This document shows positions 42,409 to 53,100 of a stretch of 64,000 nucleotides of DNA, in pieces. Made by a program: the position numbers and the translations under genes. Positions within the stretch are counted from its first letter, which is position 1, and every line of letters starts with the position of its first letter. The stretch covers positions 62,001 to 126,000 of the forward strand of contig CAUYUJ010020586.1 in NCBI GenBank assembly GCA_963575745.1, in the 5' to 3' direction. Source of the DNA: Prorocentrum cordatum. Taxonomy: Eukaryota; Sar; Dinophyceae; Prorocentrales; Prorocentraceae. A model generated the notes under the pieces. It was not told the DNA's origin. It made no database searches and was given only the letters and a program-made list of their open reading frames with translations.

Positions 42409-43115
42409 TCAGCCTCTGGAGCAGAGGACGCTCTCGCCCTTGCCGACGATGTACGAGTCGCACTCTTCGTAGGCGTCGTAGGTCTTACTCTCCCCCGCGC
42501 CCTTGATTCTCGGCACGGCTCGGTTAGTCCTGGTCTCCGTCGGGGCCTGCGCCATCGTGAGGCGCACCGCGCTGACGGACCAGTCGCACTCGGTAGACTC
42601 GCGCACGCCGGAAGAGTCCGCCATGCACGCGGAGACCACGACCTCCTTTGCCTTGTCGACCTGCGCCTCCTTCGTGGACTTCGAGGGCGGCTCGAACTCT
42701 GTTTTCTGGCCATTTTTCATCAGCTCCCCCCGCTGCTCGGACTTGGAGCCGTTCTTGGTGGCCCTCTTGAGGAATCGTGTGTTCTCTAGGACGAACTCGA
42801 ACTGGCACTTCTCGATCTTGTTATCGAAGTGGCCGGTGATGCCGACGATGGCCGTGTCCTGCGCGACGCGGGCGCGACGCCGCCGCCCCCTCTGCTGCCG
42901 CTTGGCCCCCTTCCCGCACTGGGGCAGCGCCTCCGCGCCCAGCCTGGGCCGCTCGCCAGCAGGGTGCTGGCCGCGCAGCGTCCTCGACCTGCAGGTTGCC
43001 GCCGCCAGCCTGGGCCGCTCGCCAAGAGGGCCACCGCCGTGGCCGCCACAGCCTGGCGAGAGCCGCCTGCGCGCACAACAACACCGAGGAGAGCCTCCGC
43101 CATCGCGTCGGCCAT
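42409..43115 (-). pseudogene. Spliced-leader-tagged processed pseudogene 2, unknown protein
   Basis: After the leader relic and about 41 nt of apparent 5' UTR comes the ATG at 43115 (MADAMAEALLGVVVRAGGSR). A 66-72-nt direct duplication (LLASGPGWRRQ / LLASGPGWARR) and a frame change follow. The sensible downstream frame is RRRARVAQDTAIVGITGHFD, CQFEFVLENTRFLKRATKNG, KTEFEPPSKSTKEAQVDKAK, VVVSACMADSSGVRES, RIKGAGESKTYDAYEECDSY, ending at TGA 42409. The downstream half is hydrophilic and Lys-rich with no domain I can name. No intron is required. The leader, absence of introns and frame damage suggest a retroposed mRNA. Confidence 0.6.
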
Positions 43116-43156
43116 GACCGACGCAAGCTCGAACCAAAGGCTGGGCGAGCAGGCTG

Positions 43157-43178
43157 CTAGAGCCAACATGGCTACGGA
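43157..43178 (-). other. Dinoflagellate spliced-leader relic 2
   Basis: Read on the minus strand from 43178 it starts TCCGTAGCCATG and ends TTGGCTCTAG, agreeing with the 22-nt leader at 20 of 22 positions (differences at 12, G for T, and 20, T for A). Confidence 0.85.
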
Positions 43179-43184
43179 CAGCGG

Positions 43185-43435
43185 GAGGCGGAGGAGGAGG
43201 AGGCGGAGGAGGAAAAGGAGGAGGAGGAGGAAAAGGGAGGAGGGAGGAAGAGGAGGTGAAGGAGGAGAAGGAAGAGGAGGACAAGGCACGACCAGACCGA
43301 ACGAGTGCGAGGAGGAGGACAAGGAGGAGGAGGCGGAGAAGGAGGAGGAGAAGGTTAGGACGAGGACGAGGAAAGAGGAGGAGGAGGAGGAGGAGAAGGA
43401 GGAGGAGGGAGGAGGAAGAGGAGGAGAAGGAGGAG
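43185..43435. repeat. (GGA)n microsatellite next to relic 2
   Basis: GGAGGA with AAG and GCG interruptions over 240 bp; on the coding strand (TCC)n leads into the leader relic. Confidence 0.95.
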
Positions 43436-43590
43436 CCCGATCAGCGCGAGCTGGTGGGATAGACCAGCTCGTGGAAGGGGTCGAAGCCCCTGGAGGGGAA
43501 GGAGGGGAGTGATAGCTCGAGCCCGATCAGCGCGAGCTGGTGGGATAGATCAGCTCGTGGAAAGGGTCGAAGCCCCCGTCGGGCAGGATC
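43433..43590. repeat. 86-bp-spaced direct duplication
   Basis: CCCGATCAGCGCGAGCTGGT...GATAGACCAGCTCGTGGAA...GGGTCGAAGCCCC is repeated 86 bp later with two changes. Each copy has a GAGCTGG...CCAGCTC dyad. Confidence 0.85.
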
Positions 43591-44188
43591 GCCGCGGGGT
43601 ACCGGCTCTGCACGTCCTCTCAGCCCCAGGGCGCGAGAGCAGGTCTTCGGGGGGGGTCCAGGAGAGCCCTCCTTCGGTGGCAACTCGTGCGAGCCTCCAA
43701 TATCATCTTGTCGGCTCTTGCGAATCGACGCTGGTCGACGCTACATCGGTGCTAATCGACGCTAAATCGGCGCTATCTCGTCGACTCCCAGACGCTAATC
43801 GACGCGAGTCGACACTAAAAACGGAATTGCGAAGGTATACTATACAAGGCTCCCATGATTTGCTACCGAACCAACCTGCCGTCCCTTTTCCGATATGATC
43901 GGCGTGATCTTTCTTAAATCACGTAGACAGTTCCCATGAACCTCGATGAGTTCGTCCGCATCTTCTGCGGAGGTCGGCAGGTATGGAAGGTGGAAGTGGA
44001 GAAAGGGGCGTTCAAGAGGGGGAGTCGTAAATCCTGCCCATAGGAACGTGTGCGGCCGATGGACGTGTTGAGGCAAGGGGATGGGGCCATGAAGACGGGC
44101 AGGTGTCATGGCCCAGGCAATGATGTCCACCCCACCCGACCACAGTCATCACTACCGTCGTGGCCGCCAAGGAGCTCTCCCTCCTCCT
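43590..44188. other. No gene; TCGACGCT word cluster at 43720-43830
   Basis: Seven or so AATCGACGCTA / GTCGACGCT words within 100 bp. The remainder is unremarkable. Confidence 0.5.
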
Positions 44189-44189
44189 T

Positions 44190-44663
44190 CTCTTCCTCCA
44201 CGCCTCCTCTTTCCCCCCCGCTCCTCCTCCTCCTCCTTTTCCTCTTCCACCTCCTCCTCCTCCTCCTCCTCTTCCTCCTCTTCCTCCCACCCCCCGCCCC
44301 GATCGTTGCTCCTGACCCTTTCCCCGAGCCGTTTCGTGGACGTCCCCGTGGCCAGTCGAGGGGCCCCGCAGACGCCGAGAACGGCGAGACAGCGCGCGAC
44401 CTGGCGAACCCGAGCAGACTCTCGAGGCGAGACTGGCCGCGCGGCGACGAGGGAGCTCCGCGAGGGCGCAGGAGCGCGAAAAACGTGCAAGAGCCCCACA
44501 GCTCGAAACAGCGCAGGCTGGATGCTCTCCTCCTCCTCCTCCTCCTCCTTCTCCTCCTCCTCCTCCTCCTCCTCCTCCTCCCCACCATCATCATCACCAT
44601 CACCATCACCATCACCATCACCATCACCATCACCATCATCATCATCATCACCATCATCATCAC

Positions 44664-44700
<37 letters not shown>

Positions 44701-44779
44701 ATCACCACCATCACCACCACCACCATCACCATCACATCATCATCATCATCATCAGCATCATCATCATCATCAGCCCCGC

Positions 44780-44820
<41 letters not shown>

Positions 44821-45273
44821 GCATCAGCATCATCATCATCAGCATCATCATCCTCATCCTCATCCTCATCCTCATCCTCATCATCAGCGTCCTCATCCTC
44901 ATCCTCACCCTCATCATAATCATCGTAATCCTCAGCATCATCATCAGCAGCAGCATCATCATCTGCATCATCAGCATCATCATCACCAGCAGCATGATCA
45001 GCATCATCAGCTGCATCTGCATCACCATGATCAGCATCAGCATCATAATCAGCAGCGGTATCAGCATCATAGTCAGCATCATAGTCAGCATCAGCATCAG
45101 CATCAGCATCAGCATCGGCATCAGCATCAGCATCAGCATCAGCTTCATCATCAGCATCAGCATCATCATCATCATCGTCATCATCACCAACATCGCCATC
45201 ACACCATCACCATCACCACCATCACCATCACCATCACCATCACCATCACCATCACCACCACCATCACCATCAC

Positions 45274-45317
<44 letters not shown>

Positions 45318-45440
45318 GCATCATCATCATTATAGACATCATCCCTCCTCCTCCTCTTCCTCCTTACTCCTCCTATTCTTCCTCCTTCCCCCTCCTCCTC
45401 TTCCTCCTCCTCCTCCTCCTCGTCCTCCTCCTCCTCGTGA
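44190..45440. repeat. (TCC)n flanking a 750-bp (CAT)n tract
   Basis: CTCCTC at 44190-44300 and 44525-44582, then (CAT/CATCAC/CAGCAT)n from 44584 to 45335, then CTCCTC to about 45430. Poly-His/Ser/Ile/Met frames are artefacts. Confidence 0.95.
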
Positions 45441-45604
45441 GGGCAACGACCAGAACGCCCTCGACGAGGCGCAGCTGCTGGAGCGCACCCCGAGGCTGGG
45501 AAGCCACCCAGAACCGAGGAGAAGTCAATCCTCCCCACGCCCGTGCCTGCCCCCCCCCTATCTTTGCCCATGATCTCGGCTCTCTGCAGGGCTGATCCTC
45601 GGTG

Positions 45605-45760
45605 CGTAGGGGGAGGAGGAGGAGGGGGAGGAGGAGGAGGAGGAGGAGGAGGAGGAGGAGGAGGAGGAGGAGGAGAAGGAGGAGGAGCAGGAAGATGAGG
45701 AGGAGGCGGAGGAGGAGGAGAAGGAGGGAGGAGGAGGATGAGAAGGAAGAAGAAGAGGTG
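45605..45760. repeat. (GGA)n microsatellite
   Basis: GGA with AGA interruptions. Confidence 0.95.
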
Positions 45761-46005
45761 CGTTCTGGCAACCGAAGCCCAATGGGCCCTGCACCGCTTC
45801 CCCGTCCTTCGCCAGGCCGGCGGTCGGCAGGCCCGCCTCCAGGGACTTGGCGTGCAGGGACAGCGGGTACGCCTCGTCTCCAGAGGCCGGGGGGCGGGGA
45901 GGTGGGGTCCTCCTCCTCCTGCTCCTCCCTCCTCCTTCTTCCGCCCCGTGAGCGAGCGTTAGAAGGCGGGGCCTCCTTCCCCCTCCCTTCTTTCCTTCAT
46001 CTCTT

Positions 46006-46037
46006 CCCGTATACAGTTATACATACATCTATATATA

Positions 46038-46074
<37 letters not shown>

Positions 46075-46238
46075 ATATGTGTATGTATGTATGTATGTAT
46101 GCATGCATGTATGTATGTATGTATGTATGTATGTATGTAGGTATGTATGTATGTACGTACGTACGTACGTACCTACGTAGCACGTGCGTACGTACGTACG
46201 TATGTATGTATGTATGCATGTATGTATGTATGTATGTA

Positions 46239-46273
<35 letters not shown>

Positions 46274-46350
46274 ATGTATGTATGTATGTATGTATGTATG
46301 TATGTGTGTATGCATGTAGGTACGTATGTGACGGAGTGTATACGTGTGTA

Positions 46351-46391
<41 letters not shown>

Positions 46392-46418
46392 TATATGTAT
46401 CAATGTATGTACGACATA

Positions 46419-46449
<31 letters not shown>

Positions 46450-46565
46450 ATAGTGGTGCATGTGTACGATATATATGTATACATATACATATGTATGTAT
46501 ATAAAAATGTGTGTATGAATATCGTGTATATATGCATATATATACACATGTGATTATGCACGTTT
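46006..46565. repeat. Compound (TA)n, (GTAT)n, (GTAC)n, (GTCT)n tract
   Basis: Blocks of TATATA, GTATGTAT, GTACGTAC and GTCTGTCT. The tetranucleotide phase gives poly M-Y-V-C frames. Confidence 0.95.
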
Positions 46566-46737
46566 GGGATTGCACATCTATATCCGTAAGGGCTTCGCCC
46601 CCTGCCGCCGGCCCCCTCTCTCGGAGAATGGGCCATGGAAGAACTAAATCATGAGGCTTTGGCGCTGTCGTGCAGCAGTATCGGAACTTCATGCGAGGCC
46701 GATTCGCAATCGGCAAAACCAACTGATCACAAGAGGG

Positions 46738-46855
46738 GTTACCACACAGGGCGATTGGTAAGACGTGTATGGTTTACGAGCTTGGTTACCACACCTTGGG
46801 ATTAAAGGGCCGAGGGAGTACTCGCAGTTTGGGTTACCACGCCTTGCGATGGATG
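46738..46855. repeat. GGTTACCAC short repeat, three copies
   Basis: GGTTACCACACAGGGCGAT, GGTTACCACACCTTGGGAT and GGTTACCACGCCTTGCGAT at about 46737, 46783 and 46833, directly before the 73-bp array. Confidence 0.75.
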
Positions 46856-47310
46856 TGCGTGAGGGGTGGCACCGAATTTCAGAAATGTGGCAAATCCCTG
46901 TGTTTTTGGACCCTGACCCCGCGGATCTGCGTGAGGGGTGGCACCGAATTTCAGAAATGTGGCAAATCCCATGTGTTTTTGGACCCTGACCCCGCGGATC
47001 TGCGTGAGGGGTGGCACCGAATTTCAGAAATGTGGCAAATCCCATGTGTTTTTGGACCCTGACCCCGCGGATCTGCGTGAGGGGTGGCACCGAATTTCAG
47101 AAATGTGGCAAATCCCATGTGTTTTTGGACCCTGACCCCGCGGATCTGCGTGAGGGGTGGCACCGAATTTCAGAAATGTGGCAAATCCCATGTGTTTTTG
47201 GACCCTGACCCCGCGGATCTGCGTGAGGGGTGGCACCGAATTTCAGAAATGTGGCAAATCCCATGTGTTTTTGGACCCTGACCCCGCGGATCTGCGTGAG
47301 GGGTGTCGAT
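46854..47310. repeat. 73-bp tandem repeat, six near-identical copies
   Basis: TGCGTGAGGGGTGGCACCGA recurs every 73 bp (about 46854, 46928, 47001, 47074, 47147, 47220), with a partial seventh at 47293. Copies 2-6 are essentially identical; the first differs slightly. Because 73 is not a multiple of 3, the same 65-residue peptide is open in all three plus frames. Confidence 0.95.
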
Positions 47311-47539
47311 TTCGAGCCCCCCCAGCAATTCAGACAACGCGCCCAGGGGACGCTAAAAGTCTTGTTTGGGCCTCCCCCCCCCTCGCGCGGTCAATCAACT
47401 AGTTACAGTAACCAGCAAGAAGTCAACTAGTTACAGTAACCAGCAAGAAGCAGAACTGTAACACTGGAAACTACAACCTACAACTGGTACAGGAAACTGC
47501 GAACCGCGCCTACAGCCTGGTGGCCCCACAAGGGGGCCG

Positions 47540-47540
47540 G

Positions 47541-47609
<69 letters not shown>

Positions 47610-47650
47610 GGATACACGTCTACACACATACATGTATATACATATATGCT
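47540..47650. repeat. (TA)n tract
   Basis: About 70 bp of TA, then TATACA variants. Confidence 0.95.
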
Positions 47651-47939
47651 AAGCTGTGCGTTGGTAGTCCACCATCGGGAAACGGAAGCTGAGCGTGCCG
47701 CGGGCGGTCCCTCCGCACGTCCCCCTCGGTGACTGCCCTCTCCTTGGCTCAGGCAGGGGAGCGCGCGCCCCGCTTCCCTGGCCGTGCGCCCAGCGAGGGG
47801 TGAGCGCGGACACGCCTCCCCCTCGTCCTCGCCCTCGCCCCTCCTCGCCCCTCGCCCGCCCCCCCCCGTCCCGCGCGCACCCGCGCCGCGTGCCGAGACG
47901 TCCTCGGTCGCGGCGGCGGGTCGTGCGGCGCTCCCGGCC

Positions 47940-48140
47940 GGGCATTCTCAGCCAACTCCCGCGCTGGGGGGTGGACCTATGCCGCGAGGTTCGCGACCGC
48001 GTCCGCTGCGCGGCTCCGGCGGGCTCGATCCGCGCCACGCGCGACGCCACCGACGCGCTGCGGAGCGCAGCGCGCTTGCTGGAGATCGCCCTGGAGGACG
48101 GCCGGGCTGCGGCGCCGCCGCAGCAGCCATGCGGTATTCC
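47940..48140 (+). other. Possible coding fragment, unidentified
   Basis: WGVDLCREVRDRVRCAAPAG and ATDALRSAARLLEIALEDGR read like an amphipathic helical protein segment on the plus strand, but no start, stop or splice site can be fixed. It may be chance in GC-rich DNA. Confidence 0.25.
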
Positions 48141-48234
48141 ACGCTGCGGCAGGGCGATGACTGGGAGCAGCTCCACTGGCGCGAGGACGACGTCCTACAG
48201 TATGAGGTGGAGGATAGGCGAGGTGGCCTAGATT

Positions 48235-48390
48235 GAGGTCGGGCATGTCCCCCTACAGGCGGACTTTCGACGACCAATAACGAATTCCCGAAAATCAATC
48301 AAACAATGATCAAGAATACTCAAAAATTGTGTCCAGACTATCTTTTCACTATTTTGAATGTTCCTCCTGTAGAGGGGCAGGCCCGACTTA
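48235..48390. repeat. Fold-back with GAGGTCGGGCATGTCC arms
   Basis: GGTCGGGCATGTCCCCCTAC faces GTAGAGGGGCAGGCCCGACT across about 95 bp of AT-richer DNA. A related single arm is at 27941-27970 (GAGGTCGGGCATGTCCTCCT). Confidence 0.7.
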
Positions 48391-48576
48391 ATCCTAGAAC
48401 AGGGCCTCGCGGCAGTGCTCGCGACGTCCGTTGGGCGTGGCTTAATTGGGGGGGTCACAAATGGGGGGGTCAGAAAAGGTCCCCTTTCGTGCCCCTTTCG
48501 GGCCCCTCCAGAGCCCCAGGGGGCTCGTTTAGGTACCGTTTGGGTACCTTCTCGGACCATACTCGCCACCCCCCCA

Positions 48577-49128
48577 TTTATGATCCCCCATTACGCGGCG
48601 CCCGAGTCCGTCGGGCGGCTCACTGCGCCGGGCAAGCTCGTCGAGGGCGAACCCCTCGTTGCGGACGACGGCCACTTCGCTCTGTACGTGGACCCGGGCA
48701 AGCCGCGAGGCGCGCGGCGCCCCGCCGCGTGCCCAATGATTATCACCTGTGCGCAGGCCGTGTCAGCGCCTGCCGTACCCGAGCGGCGCCGCCTGGGACC
48801 GCGATCGTCCACATCGACGGCCCGCCTCCCGACGCCGGAGCATCTGGATGCCTTCACGCGCGAGGCTCAGCAGAAGGAGGGCTCGGTCGCGACGCCGGCG
48901 AGCGAAAAGCTCCGTTCCCACTCGGGGAACCCTCGGCGCGGTGAAGGTCCGCGTGGCGGCCCTCTCTTTTTGTTGCGTCGTGGAGACGCGGGATCTCACG
49001 ACGCCGCCTCGGACCTGCGGCTGGTCAGTCGCGAGGAGGCCGTCCGCAGTGCCGGCGACGGAGGCCGAGGCTTGAGCAGGGACCAACTGTCCCGGCACTC
49101 CGATTGGCCTACCACGAAGTGTTCTTAG
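48577..49128 (+). other. Open frame with one protein-like stretch, unidentified
   Basis: MIPHYAAPESVGRLTAPGKL continues VEGEPLVADDGHFALYVDPG, which looks coding, but the later part is GC-driven and low in sense. The frame ends at the TAG just before 49129. A single degraded exon is possible. Confidence 0.3.
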
Positions 49129-49260
49129 AACCCAAACATGTTCTGAGAACAAAAACAATGTTTTTAGAAGGTAAGCCCGATGTGATAATACAAGACAGTC
49201 CCCGCCAGAAAGGTTCTAGGAACATCTAGTAAAACCACACAAGGTTCTTAGAACAGTCAT
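49115..49260. repeat. Cluster of GTTCTNAGAAC palindromes
   Basis: GTTCTTAGAAC, GTTCTGAGAAC, TTTTTAGAAG, GTTCTAGGAAC and GTTCTTAGAAC within 140 bp; one more lies at about 49736. Confidence 0.8.
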
Positions 49261-49266
49261 TGGTGG

Positions 49267-49694
49267 GCCTATAGTCGGGTTGACCCAAAAGGGGGTCCAA
49301 TGAAAAGGGGGTGGTGCAATAGATTTGGTGCAATAGATTTGCGGGATTGCAATACATTTGGGGCGTGCAATACATTCCGGGGCGCAGATGTACTGCTGGA
49401 TTTTCGCGTGCAGTACACTACTTGCAATACAATGCAACACAATTCTCCGGCGCAGTACATTTGCAATACAATTTGCCCCAAATTTATTGCACCACCCCCT
49501 TTCAGCTGGACCCCCTTTCGGGTCACCCCGATATAGGCACGCCAGGACGCTTCGCCACTGCTTGCGAGGCGGCGATCGTTGAGCAGGGACCGACCGTCCC
49601 AGCATTCCTATAGTCCCAGCATCCCTATACCCCAAATCTATTGCACCACCCCCTTTCAGCTGGACCCCCTTTCGGGTCACCCCGATATAGGCAC
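49267..49694. mobile_element. 272-bp fold-back plus a third direct arm
   Basis: The arm 49267-49328 (GACCCAAAAGGGGGTCCAAT, GGGGGTGGTGCAATAGAT) is the reverse complement of 49479-49538 with few mismatches, and the right arm is repeated at 49632-49692. The interior is TGCAATACA-rich. There is no coding capacity. The sequence between the two right arms repeats words from 49030-49100. Confidence 0.75.
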
Positions 49695-49929
49695 AGATGG
49701 CACCCCTTGCCAGCATTCCTGCAGTCCTACAAAAGGTTCTTAGAACATTGTCTGGTAGGACCATAGGCACGCCAGGACGCTTCGCCACTGCTGGCGAGGC
49801 GGCGACCGCGACGAGGCAGACGATCACCCCGGCCAGGAGCCTGCGCGCGGCGCGCGGCGCGGGCCGCCGGTGGCTGCGGGCGCGCTCGGCCGCAAGCTGG
49901 AGGGGGCTCGACGCCGCTCCCGCCTCTGC

Positions 49930-50035
49930 CACCTGCGAGGAGGGAAGGGGAGGGGAGGGGAGGGGAGGGGAGGGGAGGGGAGGGAGGGGGGGAGGGGAGG
50001 GAGGGGAGGGATGGAGGGAGGGAGGGAGCGGAGGA
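49930..50035. repeat. (GGGGA)n / (GGGA)n tract
   Basis: GGGGAGGGGAGG pentanucleotide run, near the 3' end of LINE-D. Confidence 0.95.
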
Positions 50036-50149
50036 CTATTTCCTGGGTTATTCCCTGCTGCGCTAGGGGCCTTACGTGTAAGGGGCCCTGACGGGGGGTG
50101 CACGCTGGCTATACACGGCCTGTCCGAGCTATAGGGCGTGCTGCACTGG

Positions 50150-53100
50150 AAGGGGTGGCCTGTAGTCGGGCGACGTCCGTCCCACAACCTTGACAACCTC
50201 CCTCCGAGAGTCCTTGAACTCCCGGGCTTGCAACGCTGCTTGAGGGCCAGCCAACGCGCGGTTGCGTAGCAGGCGCAGCGTTTACAGAACACGCGAGAGG
50301 CACGGGTCACAATATGATGGCCCATGCTCCTTGCCTGATTTGTGAGGGGGTCCCGCGGGTCACCATCCACTTCTTCGACCAGGAGAGGAAGGCTCCGAGG
50401 AGGAGGAGGAGGAGGTGGTGGTGTTGGGACCTCGTCAGGCGGACCGTCGGGCTCTGGGGGTGTCCGGGCCTTCTCCCTGGACGTGTCCTTAATTTCATGG
50501 GACTCCCCCCCGACACGAGCCGCGAATTCGAGAATGTCACTGACTAGCTTAAACTTCTCAATGTCAGCCTTCCTTTGTCAATCAGCGTGCTGCAACATCT
50601 GAGCTCCAAGCTTGGCGTGCTTGTCTGCCGCCGTGTTTCCTACCCAAAGCCTGGCCCCCATCTCGGCGCGTTGTGCCCGAGTCGCGTGAGCCTTGGCTGA
50701 GCCCCCCGAGCTCCCCGATCAAGTGCCAGCACTTCTGCCACAGCCAAGACATTGCTATATCTGGCCTGTGACCCCACGCTACGCCTCTAGCGACGCCCTC
50801 GACGACTGCCTGACAGTCTGAATATATCTCGAGCGGCACAACAGCTACAACCAGTACTTGATACACTGCCCAGAGCTCGGCCGCGAAGATCGTTTGCTGC
50901 CATTGCTCGAGGGGAAGGGGCCCGAAAGTGGCGTGCTTAAAGGCCCCCGCCTCGTCCAGCGTGGCAAATGCCCACCCTGCTCGCTCGATGCCTTCGTAGG
51001 CTCCATAGAGCAGGGAACCGTCTACAAAAACCTCTCCAGTCACCCACCCGCCCCACTGGCCTTCGGTGGCGGCCTCGTGGGAGGGCGGGGGGTGGGGAAG
51101 GGAAAAACTGGGGTCCTCGCAAATGCCCCTCCCCCACAAATGCTCGTGGCCCGGCCAGGGATTCGCATCTCTCTGATGGATGTGGCGCCCCCCGACCCTG
51201 TTCCGAATTTCGGCACGCTTGGGGCAGCAGAAAGAGCGATGACGCCCCGTTCCCACCGCCCCGGAACAAGCCTGGCACAAATCGTTTTCACCGACTCCCT
51301 TCGCGAACAGACGGTCCTGGGTCCAAGAGCCCCCACAGAAGACCTGACGCACGCGAGTCTGATGCTCTTGGGTCCAGGAACTAGTGAGCCGGCGCCGCAA
51401 GAGGGCGCGCACTGGGGCGAGAAACGGACCACGGCCTGCCCCCAGCTCTTCGCCCCACCTGGCCAGCCAGGCCTGCAGGAGCTCTCGTTGGGTGGCAGCC
51501 TTGACCAGATGAAAGAGATCCCGCAGCGGGAACTGCCTCAGGTCGAGATCAGCTTGACCAGTGAATACCGACCATGGCGAGCGCGAGCACCAGCCGATCC
51601 TCCGCAGCGCGACGATGACCGCGGCAGCAGGACCTGTTACGATTTGCCACGGGTGTTTGGCCCGTGCAACCTTGATGCTCCATCTTTTCCAGGCAGTGGT
51701 CAACCTCTCCTCCATGTTAGGGTCGCGGTCGATCTCTTGCAAGGCCCGAGGCCACTCCAGAATGGGGCCCGCCGTCGCCAGCACTCCTGGGTCGATGTCG
51801 TCTACCAGGAGCACCACGTGCGTGGAGCGCCCGGCGTGCGTGCCGGGCATCGCGGCGGCGACAGCTTGCCTGAGGTTGGTCAGGCGGGCGTCGCTGATGC
51901 CCTGGACGCGCGCCCCGTACAGGATCGAAGGGGCGGCGCCGTGCCGCACGACCTTGTGGGCCGCTCCACCTGCTGCTTTGATTCGGCGGATGCGCTGGCT
52001 GCGCGCCGCCTGCTTGATGGTCCGCTCGACGACTGCTGTCGCTCGCCGCCGCCGCCCAGCGGCCGCCGTGACGACGAGGTGCTTCTCGTGCCTCACCTGC
52101 TTGATGCCGTACTTGTCACAGACGCTCTTCAGGTCAGCCTCCGCCTCGGCGGTGGAAGACATGGTCACAGTCTCCCCCTCGGCGCCCCTCGAGACGGCCA
52201 GGTCGAGCTTGTCCTCCAGGGCGCCCACGACCTGTTTCACCGCCTCGGCGTGGTGGTGTCTGACGAACTCCCGCGGCCCGTGCGTGGCCAGCGCGAGATC
52301 GTCGAAGAAGAGGCAGACTTCGGCCCAAGGGAAACGGTAGACAATGTCGTCCACTTCGCCCATGAGCACGAGCTTCAGGCACAGTGGGGCGAAAATGCTG
52401 CCCGCTATGATGCCCCTGATCCACCGTTCGCCTTTCGTTTAGGCGTGCTCTAACACTACCTTGCGCACCATTGAGTAGACTCGGAGGATGATCCTGAGAA
52501 TCCTGGTGTTCAACCCCCAGCGTAGTCCAGCGATCCAGACTAAGTGCAACAGCGCGTACTCGAAGCATTTGACCAGGTCGAAGTACGTGACCGAGTATGT
52601 GGCGCCCTCTGCAATGACCGCCTCACAGTGCAGCGCCTGCACCCACGCGGCCCGCTCGCTGGAGCGCCCTTTGCAGGCCCAGTCATAGGCCCTCCAGCGC
52701 TTCTCCTCCCACTCCGTGGCGATGTGCTTCCTGGTGCGCCCCCAGACTCGCACAATCTCTGGGAGCAAGCCAAGGTTGCGCACCCCGCCAGCAGGCTTGG
52801 CCTTGGGGAAAAAGAGCACCGTACTTTGTGATGACGGCCATGGCGCCCCCGCCTCGACAGCGTTGAGAAGGCAGGTCAGCGCCAGTAGCCCCCGGCGCCC
52901 AGCCTCGCCCAGGCTGGTGCGGGTGGCGAACGATTTGCAGGCCCTCTCGACCTGCTGCAGCACGACGTTGGGCGGCCTGGGCTCGTCGTCGGAGGGGAGT
53001 CCCTCCCACGGTTGCCCTGGCTCGTACCTGTCCTTCCAGATCCTCTCCCAGCCTGCAAGCTCGTCGTCGGCCGCCGTCTGCGGGTGCGCATGGCGCCGTT

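Noticed and set aside
44108-45595. 495-codon His/Ser-rich frame
   Set aside because: Generated by (CAT)n and (TCC)n tracts; start and end sit in unrelated sequence.
46854-47310. CRISPR-like regular array
   Set aside because: The 73-bp unit is repeated in full without variable spacers, and the context is eukaryotic; it is a satellite.
46854-47310. Repeated 65-residue peptide as a real protein
   Set aside because: The same peptide is open in all three frames only because the period is 73 bp.
49115-49260. Heat-shock or STAT-type response elements
   Set aside because: TTCTNAGAA resembles such sites, but spacing does not fit a heat-shock element, STAT factors are not expected in dinoflagellates, and the dyads track a repeat.
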